NCBI RefSeq assembly: GCF_014201805.1
Contig: NZ_JACHFK010000013.1
Span: forward strand, 73,231-137,230
Direction: 5' to 3'
Source of the DNA: Deinococcus metalli
GTDB taxonomy: Bacteria; Deinococcota; Deinococci; Deinococcales; Deinococcaceae
Length of the DNA: 64,000 nucleotides
The translations under genes and the position numbers were made by a program. Of this stretch, positions 33,030-41,682 are shown piece after piece (position 1 is the stretch's first letter; each line of letters begins with the position of its first letter). The notes below the pieces were generated by a model. It did no database searches and was not told where the DNA came from. It worked only from the letters and a program-made list of their open reading frames with translations.

Positions 33030-34827
33030 CGCCCTCCCAGAGGCGCTCGTCACCGGCACCGAAGCCCTTGAACACATCGAGGGCTTCGTGCCACTGGGGC
33101 CCTGGACACCCGACGAGCAGCGGCCCCGCTGGTTCCAGCCCTGCCAGCTCGTGCTCACCGGTGGAAGCGACCTCGTCCCGACGGTCACGCCCTGGTACCT
33201 GGTGGTCAGCACCGAGTACCCGGCCGGCCTGATCCGCTTGTACCCCGCCGTGGACGGAGGGCTGAAGGTCACCTTCCCCCACCAGACCGACAACACCCAC
33301 GGAGACGCAGGCGCGCCATGGCGCCGAGGGCACCCGTGCCTGGACACCCCCCTCAACATCCTCGACCGCGCGGTCTACGACACCGAACCGTATGACGCGG
33401 CGGCCCGGCTCGCCTGGCACGTCCACCGCGGACTGGCCTGGCTACACGCGGCCGCACACGGGTCTCTGACCCCGGACGGCGACCCCTACGAATTGCCGCC
33501 CCTGCCGGGTGGAGGCAGGCCGGGCCGCCTGCTGGCCTACAACGAGGACGAGACCAGTCTGCAGGCCTGGCTTTCCAAGTCAGCCCGGGCTGGCCTGGTC
33601 CAGGTGTCGGACGTCCCCGATGTAAAGGGAGCGCAGTTCGTGCGGGGCTTTGGACAGACGTACCGTCCCACGTGGGGCAGCGCCCTGCAGGCGGTCACTG
33701 TCGAGCGGCAGGGCGTGTGGCTCCGGCTCGACCGTGCGCCCGTGGTCCCGCCCTGGCAACTGCCCCAGACCTGGGGAGAATTGCAACTCGCGGTGCAGGC
33801 CCAGGGCATCGACCTCTTCGCACGCCTCTGTCCGCATCTCGAAGCGCTCCGCGATGGTCAGGCCCACCTGCTGCTCCTGGGCTGGCCGATGCCGCAAGCC
33901 CACGGCGGCCCACTGCGGCAGATGCACTGGCAGGCACTGGACCTCCCCCGCCTCTCACGGGGGAACAGAGTACCGAATGGCTGGCGCCCGGACGCTCGCG
34001 GCCGCCTGATGAAAGACCGCCGCGACGCCCTGGCCGACGCATCGCCACTCATCTGGACCGAATCGAGCAACTGGAACGCCGAGGAACTCGGCAGCCGCGG
34101 GCGGCTCCCCGACCCAGCACAGCGCGCCCGCATCGCCATCATCGGTGTGGGCGCTCTCGGCAGCGCCGTGGCAGAACAGCTGGCCCGGACGGGCGCCGCC
34201 TCGCTCCTCCTCATCGATGGAGACCAGCTCGAGGCCGGGAACCTCGTGCGCCATACGCTTACCCTCGGTGACCTCGAGCACTTCAAGGCGGAACGGCTCG
34301 CCCAGCGGCTGAACATGAGTGGACCCCACGTCACCGTGCAGGCCATCAACCGGACCTTCACCCACCACGACGAAGACGCAGTGGCCGCCTTGCGGGAGTG
34401 CGACCTGATCGTGGACTGCACGGCCAGCGACAGCCTCCTGATTGAGCTCCGTCGCGTGCGTTGGGGGGATCATCAGGCGTTCGTGTCCCTCTCCCTCGGT
34501 CTGCGCGCTCAACGTCTGTACTGCTTTTACGCGCCTGGCCCGATCGTTCCCCTGGAAGACTTCCTTGACCTAGTGGGCGCGGCCGTCGAGGGAGATCTGG
34601 CCCGCTTCCCCGCCCATGACATCCCACGAGCGGGCATCGGATGCTGGCACCCCGTGTTTCCAGCCCGCCTCGACGACATCGCCTTGTTCGCGGCGACTGG
34701 AGTGAAGTACGTGGAGGCGGCATTGATGCGACGCCTGGAAGCCCTTCAGCTGGAGATCTATGAGCAGGTTCAGGACGGTGACCGCTTCATGGGCATTCGG
34801 CGGATCGACGGGGCACGCTTTGACTGA
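33022..34827 (+). CDS. cap2: CBASS E2-E1 fusion (Cap2)
   Basis: A 601-residue ubiquitin-transfer-like enzyme. The N-terminal E2-like part has a candidate catalytic Cys in HPCLD (about residue 106). The C-terminal ThiF/E1 domain has the ATP loop IGVGALGSAVAEQL (about 374), the Asp in LIDGDQLEAGNLVRH and the E1 Cys in GIGCWHPVF (about 543). Cap2 proteins conjugate the CD-NTase C-terminus to targets and thereby prime the cyclase. The start is a TTG at 33022 in CGCTTTG, 8 nt before the end of the cyclase gene, the same design as in CBASS II. Confidence 0.88.
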   Translation: MPDALPEALVTGTEALEHIEGFVPLGPWTPDEQRPRWFQPCQLVLTGGSDLVPTVTPWYLVVSTEYPAGLIRLYPAVDGGLKVTFPHQTDNTHGDAGAPWRRGHPCLDTPLNILDRAVYDTEPYDAAARLAWHVHRGLAWLHAAAHGSLTPDGDPYELPPLPGGGRPGRLLAYNEDETSLQAWLSKSARAGLVQVSDVPDVKGAQFVRGFGQTYRPTWGSALQAVTVERQGVWLRLDRAPVVPPWQLPQTWGELQLAVQAQGIDLFARLCPHLEALRDGQAHLLLLGWPMPQAHGGPLRQMHWQALDLPRLSRGNRVPNGWRPDARGRLMKDRRDALADASPLIWTESSNWNAEELGSRGRLPDPAQRARIAIIGVGALGSAVAEQLARTGAASLLLIDGDQLEAGNLVRHTLTLGDLEHFKAERLAQRLNMSGPHVTVQAINRTFTHHDEDAVAALRECDLIVDCTASDSLLIELRRVRWGDHQAFVSLSLGLRAQRLYCFYAPGPIVPLEDFLDLVGAAVEGDLARFPAHDIPRAGIGCWHPVFPARLDDIALFAATGVKYVEAALMRRLEALQLEIYEQVQDGDRFMGIRRIDGARFD

Positions 34828-35356
34828 CCCCCTGACCTTCCGATCCAGTGACGGACGGTTCGGGCTGACCATCAGCGGCGCCCAGCTGCGGACGCTGCTG
34901 CGCCACTGCAGCACGGGCCTGCCGAATGAAACCGGCGGCATCCTCGCCGGCCACTACTCCAGCCGCCGCGACATGGCCCATGTGCGCGCCCTACTGCCCG
35001 CCCCTGAGGACTCTGTCGCCGGCCGCTCGACCTTCGAGCGGGGCACGGCGGGAACACGGACGTGGCTCGACCGGTTATGGCGTGAGCGTGGCCTGTACTA
35101 CCTCGGAGAATGGCATTCGCATCCGCACGCTCCGCCTGATCACAGCCCCCGGGACCAGCAGACCATGCGGAATCCGGGCCTCGTCCACGCCTACGCCTGC
35201 CCGGAACCGCTGCTGCTGATCATCGGGGGAGATTTCCACGGCGAGTATCAGATTGCCGCGTCGGTCTTTCATCAAGGACGACCGGCCGTGGAACTGGTGA
35301 GAGCGGACGCAACGTTCTCCCGGCCAACAGGGCACGATCGGCATTCGCACGACTGA
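34820..35356 (+). CDS. cap3: CBASS JAMM deconjugase (Cap3)
   Basis: A 178-residue JAB/MPN metalloprotease with the full JAMM signature: the Glu in NETGGILAGH and EWHSHPHAPPDHSPRD, i.e. HxHx7SxxD with zinc ligands and Ser. Cap3 removes Cap2-conjugated cyclase from targets and antagonises signalling. It starts at a TTG (34820) within CGCTTTG, overlapping cap2 by 8 nt. No effector gene follows: about 190 nt later comes the Tn554-like module. A normal CBASS operon would have one. Confidence 0.88.
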   Translation: MTDPLTFRSSDGRFGLTISGAQLRTLLRHCSTGLPNETGGILAGHYSSRRDMAHVRALLPAPEDSVAGRSTFERGTAGTRTWLDRLWRERGLYYLGEWHSHPHAPPDHSPRDQQTMRNPGLVHAYACPEPLLLIIGGDFHGEYQIAASVFHQGRPAVELVRADATFSRPTGHDRHSHD

Positions 35357-35545
35357 CGACACCGCGACAGGCACACGCCAACGTACCTAGGGATATGCAG
35401 TGGCCTGTCGCATGTCCCAGACCGCAGCGATAGTCGTCTGGTCAGCCAGCCACACCTGAAGTGTGAGCTCAGCGTGATGGGCCAGCCCCGACCGTGAACA
35501 TTCCCAGCCCATCAGACGCACAGCGGCTCGGCTTGCAGCGATGTT
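35357..35545. other. Spacer between CBASS I and recombinase module
   Basis: About 190 bp, without a gene. It may contain the left end of the Tn554-like module or the 3' remnant of a lost effector; neither can be shown. Confidence 0.35.
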
Positions 35546-37453
35546 TCAATCGTCCCAGACACCTTTCAATTGCTGCAGCAATGTGTCGATAGGTTCGCCG
35601 ATATAGAGCGATGTGGTCTGCAGGTGCTTGTGACCCAGAAACCTCTGTATTTCCAGAAGGGGTACTCCTTTGATGTACATCTTGGTTGCAACCAGTCGCC
35701 TACAATCCTTGGGTGTGAACGTGACCCAATCGGGAAGCATTCTTTGTTCGTACAGATCAGCATGGAACGTGTGCAGCCAACGCAGCAGTTCGGTTCCATA
35801 AAAGCCGGATCGGTAGCTGCTCAGTGATTTTTGGAGAATCAACTGAGCATCCTCGACGTATTCTCCCTCGACTACTTCAAAACGGGGCACAGCAGGATAG
35901 GAGTCAAGTTCGCCTTGAACCCGCCTCATAATGTGCGAGAGGGTCGCGACCGCCTTTGGGGTCAATTGCACAACCCGGGGTTCATCTGTCTTCCCCGCAC
36001 GAATCATTAAGCACGGTACCACATTGTTGTTCGTATCGACGATCTTCGAAATATCAGCCTTTTCCAATCTGTACAACTCCCACGGGCGGAGGCCGGTACG
36101 CAGGAGCAGATCCATCGACGCCCATATCCAAAATGCGCTGTGCTCCTGGCTGACAGCGTCAATATTTTTTGCTCCAGGATGACCGACTTCAGTTACTTTG
36201 ACGCTGACGGTTCCATAATTCTCTGTGGAAATCAGCGAGCGAGATGTCGGCACTCGCAAGAACTGCTTGCCATTTGCTTCAAACTGTTCGCCGGGCCCCG
36301 CTTGCCTGGCGGCCTCAAGGAGACGCATGGCATTTTCGGAGTTTTTTCTGAGCGTCTCCCAGAAAATGCCGAGGTATTGGAGCTTCTCGGCAGTATCTTT
36401 TCTTTTTTTCGCGTTTCCGTCGGAAGTTAATTTCTCTTCACCTTGAATGTCAGCCAGATCGACAGGATTATACGCCGCAAATTTTTCCCAGGTTTCCGGA
36501 TCCTCGCGGGCACGCTCGTCCAGAAATGCGTAAAACGCTCGTACGGTTGAAAAAACTCCGGCAGCGTTCATCCGTTCCCCGGTATCCGGGTCTACTTTCT
36601 TCCGTTTCTTCCATGCATTGGCAATCGACCGGGAGACCTCAAACGTCAGTTGTTCCGGGTGATGATGAAGGATGTCGCGCCAGAACGCTTCCAAAAGAAA
36701 GGCGGCCTCCTGCTTGAGAGCCAATGGACTGCACTGCACGCTGCAGTGATCCAGATACGATGCGAAAACAAATCTCTGGTCGGGATCGAGAATAAGATAT
36801 TTATCCAGCAGCTCTTCAGATTCCAGAGCACCTACGATCTTGGAAGTGCCGCTCGTTGCGAGACCACCCTCAATAATTCTATTGTATCGCAATACATTCC
36901 ACAGACTAGCGGCCGTGACGAGATAATGAATTCCCAATTTGCGCTTTTCGTCATACTCCTGAAGATCTTCCAGCGTGAACGCCGAAATCCTCTTTCCTGT
37001 ATGGATAGCAATGAGCGTAGCACACAGCATGGTTCTTAACGTGCTATGTCCTGAAAATTTCATGAGCTTTGCCGTCTCTTTAATCATCCTAAAATCTTCG
37101 GTATCAGTTGTCGCCGATAGCTTAAGATGTAGCTTGTTAAAATGTTGGTGATTAAGCCATTCATAGCTAGGGCGCAAAACTCTAAGACATAACAATGGTG
37201 AGAGAGCTAGTCTCATTGAGTCAAAGTGTTTTCTGTTTCTAACCGAGGGAGCCTCTCCCCAATTCATGATTGAAGGTTCGCCGTTCAGCCAGCGCTCTTG
37301 CCATGTCCGACCACACTGCGTCTCAAGCCAGTCCAGAAGACATTTGGCACCGTAAAAGTAGTCCATTTGCGTCTTCTCTGTATAGCCCTGGAGCTGTGAA
37401 AATCCCACGATCTTGCAGATCATATCATCGCGCGTAAAATCATCAGCTGTCAC
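35546..37453 (-). CDS. Large tyrosine recombinase (Tn554 TnpB-like)
   Basis: A 635-residue recombinase, close to the length of Tn554 TnpB. The C-terminal catalytic part shows TGLRPWELYRLEK (first Arg), PKDCRRLVATKM (where the usual His of HxxR reads Lys, as in the TnpB type) and LGHKHLQTTSLYIGEP (His and Tyr). DNA is visibly more AT-rich than its neighbours, a sign of foreign origin. It overlaps the next recombinase by 4 nt. Confidence 0.82.
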   Translation of the reverse strand: MTADDFTRDDMICKIVGFSQLQGYTEKTQMDYFYGAKCLLDWLETQCGRTWQERWLNGEPSIMNWGEAPSVRNRKHFDSMRLALSPLLCLRVLRPSYEWLNHQHFNKLHLKLSATTDTEDFRMIKETAKLMKFSGHSTLRTMLCATLIAIHTGKRISAFTLEDLQEYDEKRKLGIHYLVTAASLWNVLRYNRIIEGGLATSGTSKIVGALESEELLDKYLILDPDQRFVFASYLDHCSVQCSPLALKQEAAFLLEAFWRDILHHHPEQLTFEVSRSIANAWKKRKKVDPDTGERMNAAGVFSTVRAFYAFLDERAREDPETWEKFAAYNPVDLADIQGEEKLTSDGNAKKRKDTAEKLQYLGIFWETLRKNSENAMRLLEAARQAGPGEQFEANGKQFLRVPTSRSLISTENYGTVSVKVTEVGHPGAKNIDAVSQEHSAFWIWASMDLLLRTGLRPWELYRLEKADISKIVDTNNNVVPCLMIRAGKTDEPRVVQLTPKAVATLSHIMRRVQGELDSYPAVPRFEVVEGEYVEDAQLILQKSLSSYRSGFYGTELLRWLHTFHADLYEQRMLPDWVTFTPKDCRRLVATKMYIKGVPLLEIQRFLGHKHLQTTSLYIGEPIDTLLQQLKGVWDD

Positions 37454-38646
37454 TCCGACCCTCTCTCATTGATGTGTCCAAAAATAGTAGCAAGGTCATC
37501 CTGATCATATTCAACCGACTCAACAATAGGAAGCGACGTGTGACTGTCATCATCGAGATGCTTCTGAAGCAAAGAGAAATCTTCAATGCGTCCTGAATCC
37601 ATGTAGCGCTGTGTTGTAGAGAGATTTGTATGTCTCATCTGGTCTCGAATCGTCAGCAGGGGAATCAAGGGGTTCCGGGCCATTTGGACGGCACACGTCG
37701 ATCTGAAATCATGCAGGGTAACATTGCTCCCAAAGCGACGGTTCATTCCTTGAATGACGGCCCGGAGGGCAGGATATGTCATGGGTCTCGTGGCGCCCCG
37801 CCGCACGACCCAAATGTAATCCCCGGGCCTCAGGCGTTCGCCACGCTCATCCAGATACACTTTCAGGCGCTCGAAAAAGATCCGCGATGCTGCGACTTTC
37901 TCTTTGACCGCGCGCCCTTTCGTCTGAAGAAACACGGCCTGTTCCTTCCACAGCACGTCTTCGTACGTTATGGCGATCACTTCTGCTGCCCGTGCGCCAG
38001 TGGAATAGAGGCATTCGATCAGCGCACTGTCGCGTGCACATCGCGCCTCCGACCTAAAACGTTTTAACAGGGCCTCGGGAATAGCATGTGCCGAGCGCTG
38101 AGGCGGCGAGGGAACAAATGCGGAAATCCGTCTGTACCGGATTTGATTTTTTTCGGGTCGGAACCCGCGGCCGGCGGGGGGAACCGGCGAGGTGGCCGGT
38201 CCCCTGCCCTCTGCGATCAGGATCTCGAAGAATCGCCTCAGAACTGAAATCCGAAGGGCGATCGTAGACGCCTGATATCCCTCTGGCAGGTGTTTTTTGC
38301 CAGTATGCTCATTTACCGATCCCGGTTTGGGACTCGATGGGGAGCGTTTTGCCCGCTGGGGATTCGCTGCTCCTTGCAACCGGAGAACGTAATTGACGAT
38401 ATTGCTGCGCCGGACGTCCTCCAGCTGCAGTTCCTCTGCCTGTGCGTACCGAAACCAGTCCAGCAATGCGTAGGCATAGGTTCGCACAGTATTCACATTC
38501 GTTCGGCCCACCCATATCTCCCGCATGAACAGATTGAATGCATCTACGAAGCTCTGGTTGTCGGAAATCAGATAATAATGGGGAGCGGCGGCGTCGCGGT
38601 ACTCGAGAGAGACGTGCGGATGCATAGAGCTCACATAGAACCTCAC
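37450..38646 (-). CDS. Tyrosine recombinase (Tn554 TnpA-like)
   Basis: A 398-residue XerC/D-type recombinase with complete active site: Arg in STGARAAEVIAI, HDFRSTCAVQMA (HxxR), RHTNLSTTQRYMD (His and Tyr). N-terminal SAM-like DNA-binding part at about residues 1-140. Size and the tandem with a 635-residue partner match Tn554. The GTG at 38646 or the ATG at 38625 could be the start. It follows an HTH gene by 27 nt. Confidence 0.85.
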   Translation of the reverse strand: MRFYVSSMHPHVSLEYRDAAAPHYYLISDNQSFVDAFNLFMREIWVGRTNVNTVRTYAYALLDWFRYAQAEELQLEDVRRSNIVNYVLRLQGAANPQRAKRSPSSPKPGSVNEHTGKKHLPEGYQASTIALRISVLRRFFEILIAEGRGPATSPVPPAGRGFRPEKNQIRYRRISAFVPSPPQRSAHAIPEALLKRFRSEARCARDSALIECLYSTGARAAEVIAITYEDVLWKEQAVFLQTKGRAVKEKVAASRIFFERLKVYLDERGERLRPGDYIWVVRRGATRPMTYPALRAVIQGMNRRFGSNVTLHDFRSTCAVQMARNPLIPLLTIRDQMRHTNLSTTQRYMDSGRIEDFSLLQKHLDDDSHTSLPIVESVEYDQDDLATIFGHINERGSE

Positions 38647-38673
38647 AGGTCTGAGATAGCCGTTCGATGGTCG

Positions 38674-38940
38674 TCAACTCAGGGGCAAGTCCAGAATAGA
38701 AAAGAGCTCCTCACCTGTCATCTGGAGTTCTCGGGCGATTCGCATGTAACTGATGATGCCTGCATTCAATTTGCCTTTTTCGATTTTCCACAAATGCGTC
38801 CTGTGCAGGCCCGCTCGGGCCGCGAGTTCTTCCAGACCCAAGTCGCGCTGTTGCCGGAGCAGTCGGATCCGTGCTCCCAACGCTGCCAGGTGCTGTGCCT
38901 CGGAGTCATCGATCGTTTGTGCGCGGCGCTGACGAGGCAT
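38674..38940 (-). CDS. XRE-family HTH regulator of recombinase module
   Basis: An 88-residue Cro/C1-type HTH: ARIRLLRQQRDLGLEELAAR, then AGLHRTHLWKIEKGKLN. It is first in the unit with the two recombinases, replacing the TnpC of Tn554, and divergent from the gene at 39044. It should bind the palindromes at 38979-39011. Confidence 0.85.
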   Translation of the reverse strand: MPRQRRAQTIDDSEAQHLAALGARIRLLRQQRDLGLEELAARAGLHRTHLWKIEKGKLNAGIISYMRIARELQMTGEELFSILDLPLS

Positions 38941-38978
38941 GAATGTAGGCTGTCGACTTCCCCCGACATGAGCGACTT

Positions 38979-39011
38979 CAAATCAGATGACATCTGATTT
39001 GATACTATCAA
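38979..39011. promoter_or_regulatory. Two adjoining perfect palindromes
   Basis: CAAATCAGAT-GAC-ATCTGATTTG (38979-39001, 10-bp arms) runs into TTGATACTATCAA (38999-39011, 6+1+6). They lie between the divergent HTH (38940) and the gene at 39044. Probable double operator. Confidence 0.7.
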
Positions 39012-39043
39012 GGTATGTCCGACCGTCACCCGGCGCGCCACAG

Positions 39044-39718
39044 GTGACGTCCCCGCCTCGCCCTGACACCCGGCTCCTGTGCGTCATTCCAGAACGCCCC
39101 TACTCTCTCTGGCTGCACGCTGACGACGGCGTCGCCAGATTGATCGACTTTTACGACGACTTGCCACAGCGCGGCCGGCCACTGACCTGGAGCGAGTGGC
39201 GAGCGGTATCTGTTCACTGTGGTCGCCAACACCTCACGTGGCGCTCTGGACTGTCGTACAGCCTGCTCGATCTCCTGCGCGAAGAGGCCGCGTCCACCCT
39301 ACTCGGTCACCGTCCGGTTCACCGACTGCCATGCCCCGCTGCCTTCTACCGTCCCCTGCGGCAGTGCTCACCTCACCCACCGGAAGACGCCCGTAGCGAC
39401 CAACTCGTTGGCATGCTGCAGGAGTGGTACGGCCTCACCCCGGCAGCGTTGAACGAGCTGAATCAGCAGTACGCCGCTCCTCCACCGCTCCTGCACCTCC
39501 GATTGATGGATCTCGTCCTCGCTCTCAGCATGGCGTACCGAATGCCGATGACAGACATCCGCGGAATGCTGCGCTGGCACTGGCACAGTCGCCGGCGCGC
39601 TGCGTGGTGGCCCACGCCCATTCACGCGATTCTCGCTGGCGACCTGTCTCGGGTCGAATCCACGTTCCACCCACACCCGGCCTCCACGCTCTGGACGCCT
39701 TCACCCGCGGTTCAGTGA
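39044..39718 (+). CDS. Uncharacterised protein, DUF2442-like N-terminus
   Basis: A 224-residue protein. The first 85 residues (RLLCVIPERPYSLWLHADDG, then VARLIDFYDDL, then SEWRAVSVHCGRQHLTWRSG) read like the small DUF2442 domain. The C-terminal part (LVLALSMAYRMPMTDIRGML, then WWPTPIHAILAGD) is unassigned. The GTG at 39044 is my start; the alternative ATG at 38987 lies inside the operator. It is paired with a divergent XRE regulator, like the units at 27470-29079. Confidence 0.5.
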   Translation: MTSPPRPDTRLLCVIPERPYSLWLHADDGVARLIDFYDDLPQRGRPLTWSEWRAVSVHCGRQHLTWRSGLSYSLLDLLREEAASTLLGHRPVHRLPCPAAFYRPLRQCSPHPPEDARSDQLVGMLQEWYGLTPAALNELNQQYAAPPPLLHLRLMDLVLALSMAYRMPMTDIRGMLRWHWHSRRRAAWWPTPIHAILAGDLSRVESTFHPHPASTLWTPSPAVQ

Positions 39719-39925
39719 CCTGGAGCGGCCTGGGCCTTGTTGCTGACGTCAGTGTCCCGTCACGCCCGCCCGGCCGCCCGTGAGCACATCCTGAGGCCCG
39801 CCCATGCTCATTGAACGCGGCCGAGATGACGGCCCAGGCTCCCCTGATCCGTGCCGGCATTTCGCCCCAGCACGACCACTCTGAACCTGAAACATGACGT
39901 CCGTGCGGTTCTCGACCCATCTGAT

Positions 39926-41446
39926 CTAGGGCTGTGGCCCCACGTCCACCAAGTACTGCGCCTGCACCGTGAGGTAGCTGCCCGGCTTGTCCATACTGTC
40001 GAACGCGGCGGCCACATCCCGCAGCTTAAGCCCAGCCAGAACCGGTGATCCACGCTCCACGAACCGCTGGATCGTCTCCTCGAGAATGCCGTTGGCGTTC
40101 AGGTACGTCCACCACAGGGCAGCGAAGGACGGCGGCACGTGTCCCTGCCGCTTCAGGGCAGCCGCTACATACCCCAGCGTGAGGGCCGCCTCGCTCCGGC
40201 TGAACGCGCCCAAGCGGCCCAGCACGGGCAGGGTCTGGCCAATCCAGTCGCTTTGACGCAGCAGCCGCTCCATCCGGTGCGCAGCCGCCCGGGGCGGTGA
40301 ACCGGGTTCGATCACCCTCATCACGCCGTCCAGGGTCTCGCGCCACGGCACCACGCTGGCCAGGGCCACGGACCGGCGCGTCAGGCGAGGAGACGGAACG
40401 TCCTGGACGTGATGAATGACCTGGCCAAACAGCTGCCACTCCAGGTGTGGAGTGGCGCTGGCCGCCACCGCGTGCAGGTAGAGCAGGGCCGGGTACACCC
40501 ACAGCGCGAACGTTGATGGCGGCAACGTCATCATGTGCACAGACGCGTCCGTGAAGACGGCGTTCAGTTCCAGCAGGGCCTGCTCTGTTCGCGCCGTGGG
40601 CTCCGCGTCATGGATGAGGGCGCCGACCGCTTCGATCAATGGCCGCGTGTCCTGCTCCAGCCGTTCGACCAGGTCCCGAAGGGCGTCACGGTCCGCGTCA
40701 TGCCAAGTAGGCTGGTCCACCAGCCGATCGGGATGAACGCGCTGGATGGCCTCCAGATGTTCGCCTCGTCGGTCCAGGAAGGTGCTCGCTTCCTGCCGGA
40801 TCAGCCGGAGGAACGTGCGATCAGGCGTTTGGAAGGCAATGCGGGCATGCTCAGCAGCGCTGAGCAGCGCTGGATCCTGCGCTGCGGCCAGATCGGTGCG
40901 GAGTTGACCGATGCGCCCGTCCATCCGGAGCAGCTGTTCGTGCACCGGGCCAATCAGGGCCTTCAGCCGCTCCTGGAAGTGCTCTTCGAGTTGCTCGGCT
41001 GTCGGGCGGACACTGGCGCGGTCCCGCCGCACCCAGTACCCGTGGTTCTGGCTCCCAGTCACCACGTGCCAGCGGTCAGACGTCTGCGGCACGATGACAA
41101 GGTGGATCCGCCGGCCTTCCACGGTGTACCCCTTGACCTGGGGGGACATCAGCGGCGTGATTCCGTGCGCGGCCGCGCTTCCAAGCTGCCGCTGCCGCGC
41201 ATCTTCGTTGAGCTCTGTCTCTTTCGGGATAAGACCACGGACATTGCCGTCGTCATCAATGCCGATGATGAGGTACCCATAGCCCCCGTAGGGACCGCCC
41301 GCAGTATTTGCCAGGGCGACGAGATCCTTAAGCAGTTCGTCAGTCCTGCCGTGAACCCCCTCCTTGAAGTCATGCCAGTCCCCTTCGGCTTTGGACGAAA
41401 GAATGGTCTGCAGGTGGAGGAAATGCGGGTCGGCGGCCAGGGTCAT
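39926..41446 (-). CDS. Schlafen/AlbA_2-domain protein
   Basis: A 506-residue protein. Its N-terminal 130 residues carry an AlbA_2 (Schlafen-like) domain: EGDWHDFKEGVHG (about 21-33), LVALANTAGGPYGGYGYLII and GIDDDGNVRGL. The following 370 residues are helical with no known domain. Bacterial AlbA_2 proteins include regulators and tRNA/rRNA-nuclease-like proteins found in defence islands. I start it at the ATG at 41446, which begins the conserved domain. It is divergent from the CoiA-like pair. Confidence 0.72.
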   Translation of the reverse strand: MTLAADPHFLHLQTILSSKAEGDWHDFKEGVHGRTDELLKDLVALANTAGGPYGGYGYLIIGIDDDGNVRGLIPKETELNEDARQRQLGSAAAHGITPLMSPQVKGYTVEGRRIHLVIVPQTSDRWHVVTGSQNHGYWVRRDRASVRPTAEQLEEHFQERLKALIGPVHEQLLRMDGRIGQLRTDLAAAQDPALLSAAEHARIAFQTPDRTFLRLIRQEASTFLDRRGEHLEAIQRVHPDRLVDQPTWHDADRDALRDLVERLEQDTRPLIEAVGALIHDAEPTARTEQALLELNAVFTDASVHMMTLPPSTFALWVYPALLYLHAVAASATPHLEWQLFGQVIHHVQDVPSPRLTRRSVALASVVPWRETLDGVMRVIEPGSPPRAAAHRMERLLRQSDWIGQTLPVLGRLGAFSRSEAALTLGYVAAALKRQGHVPPSFAALWWTYLNANGILEETIQRFVERGSPVLAGLKLRDVAAAFDSMDKPGSYLTVQAQYLVDVGPQP

Positions 41447-41640
41447 CCCACGTATTCTGCGCGGGAGTGCGCGCAGGACGCGCCCGACATCACGGCCGCC
41501 ACCACGCCCTGGCGCGACCATCCACCGGCACTCCGTCTCTGGCCAGAGACCTGACCACGCACCACATGCCGTTCTACCCCCGTCGGGCGGAAGCCACAGG
41601 TGCGCGGCAGCCCAAGCATGGCTTTGCTACGGTCAACGGT

Positions 41641-41682
41641 ATGACGCCGAAGGGGCTCCCAACCGGTGCAAAGAGGTTATGA
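41641..41682 (+). CDS. Possible 13-residue leader peptide
   Basis: ATG at 41641 opens a 13-codon frame (MTPKGLPTGAKRL) whose stop overlaps the CoiA-like start as ATGA. A TACGGT box is 7 nt before it, so it could be the leaderless first cistron. Short, so it may be coincidence. Confidence 0.3.
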   Translation: MTPKGLPTGAKRL

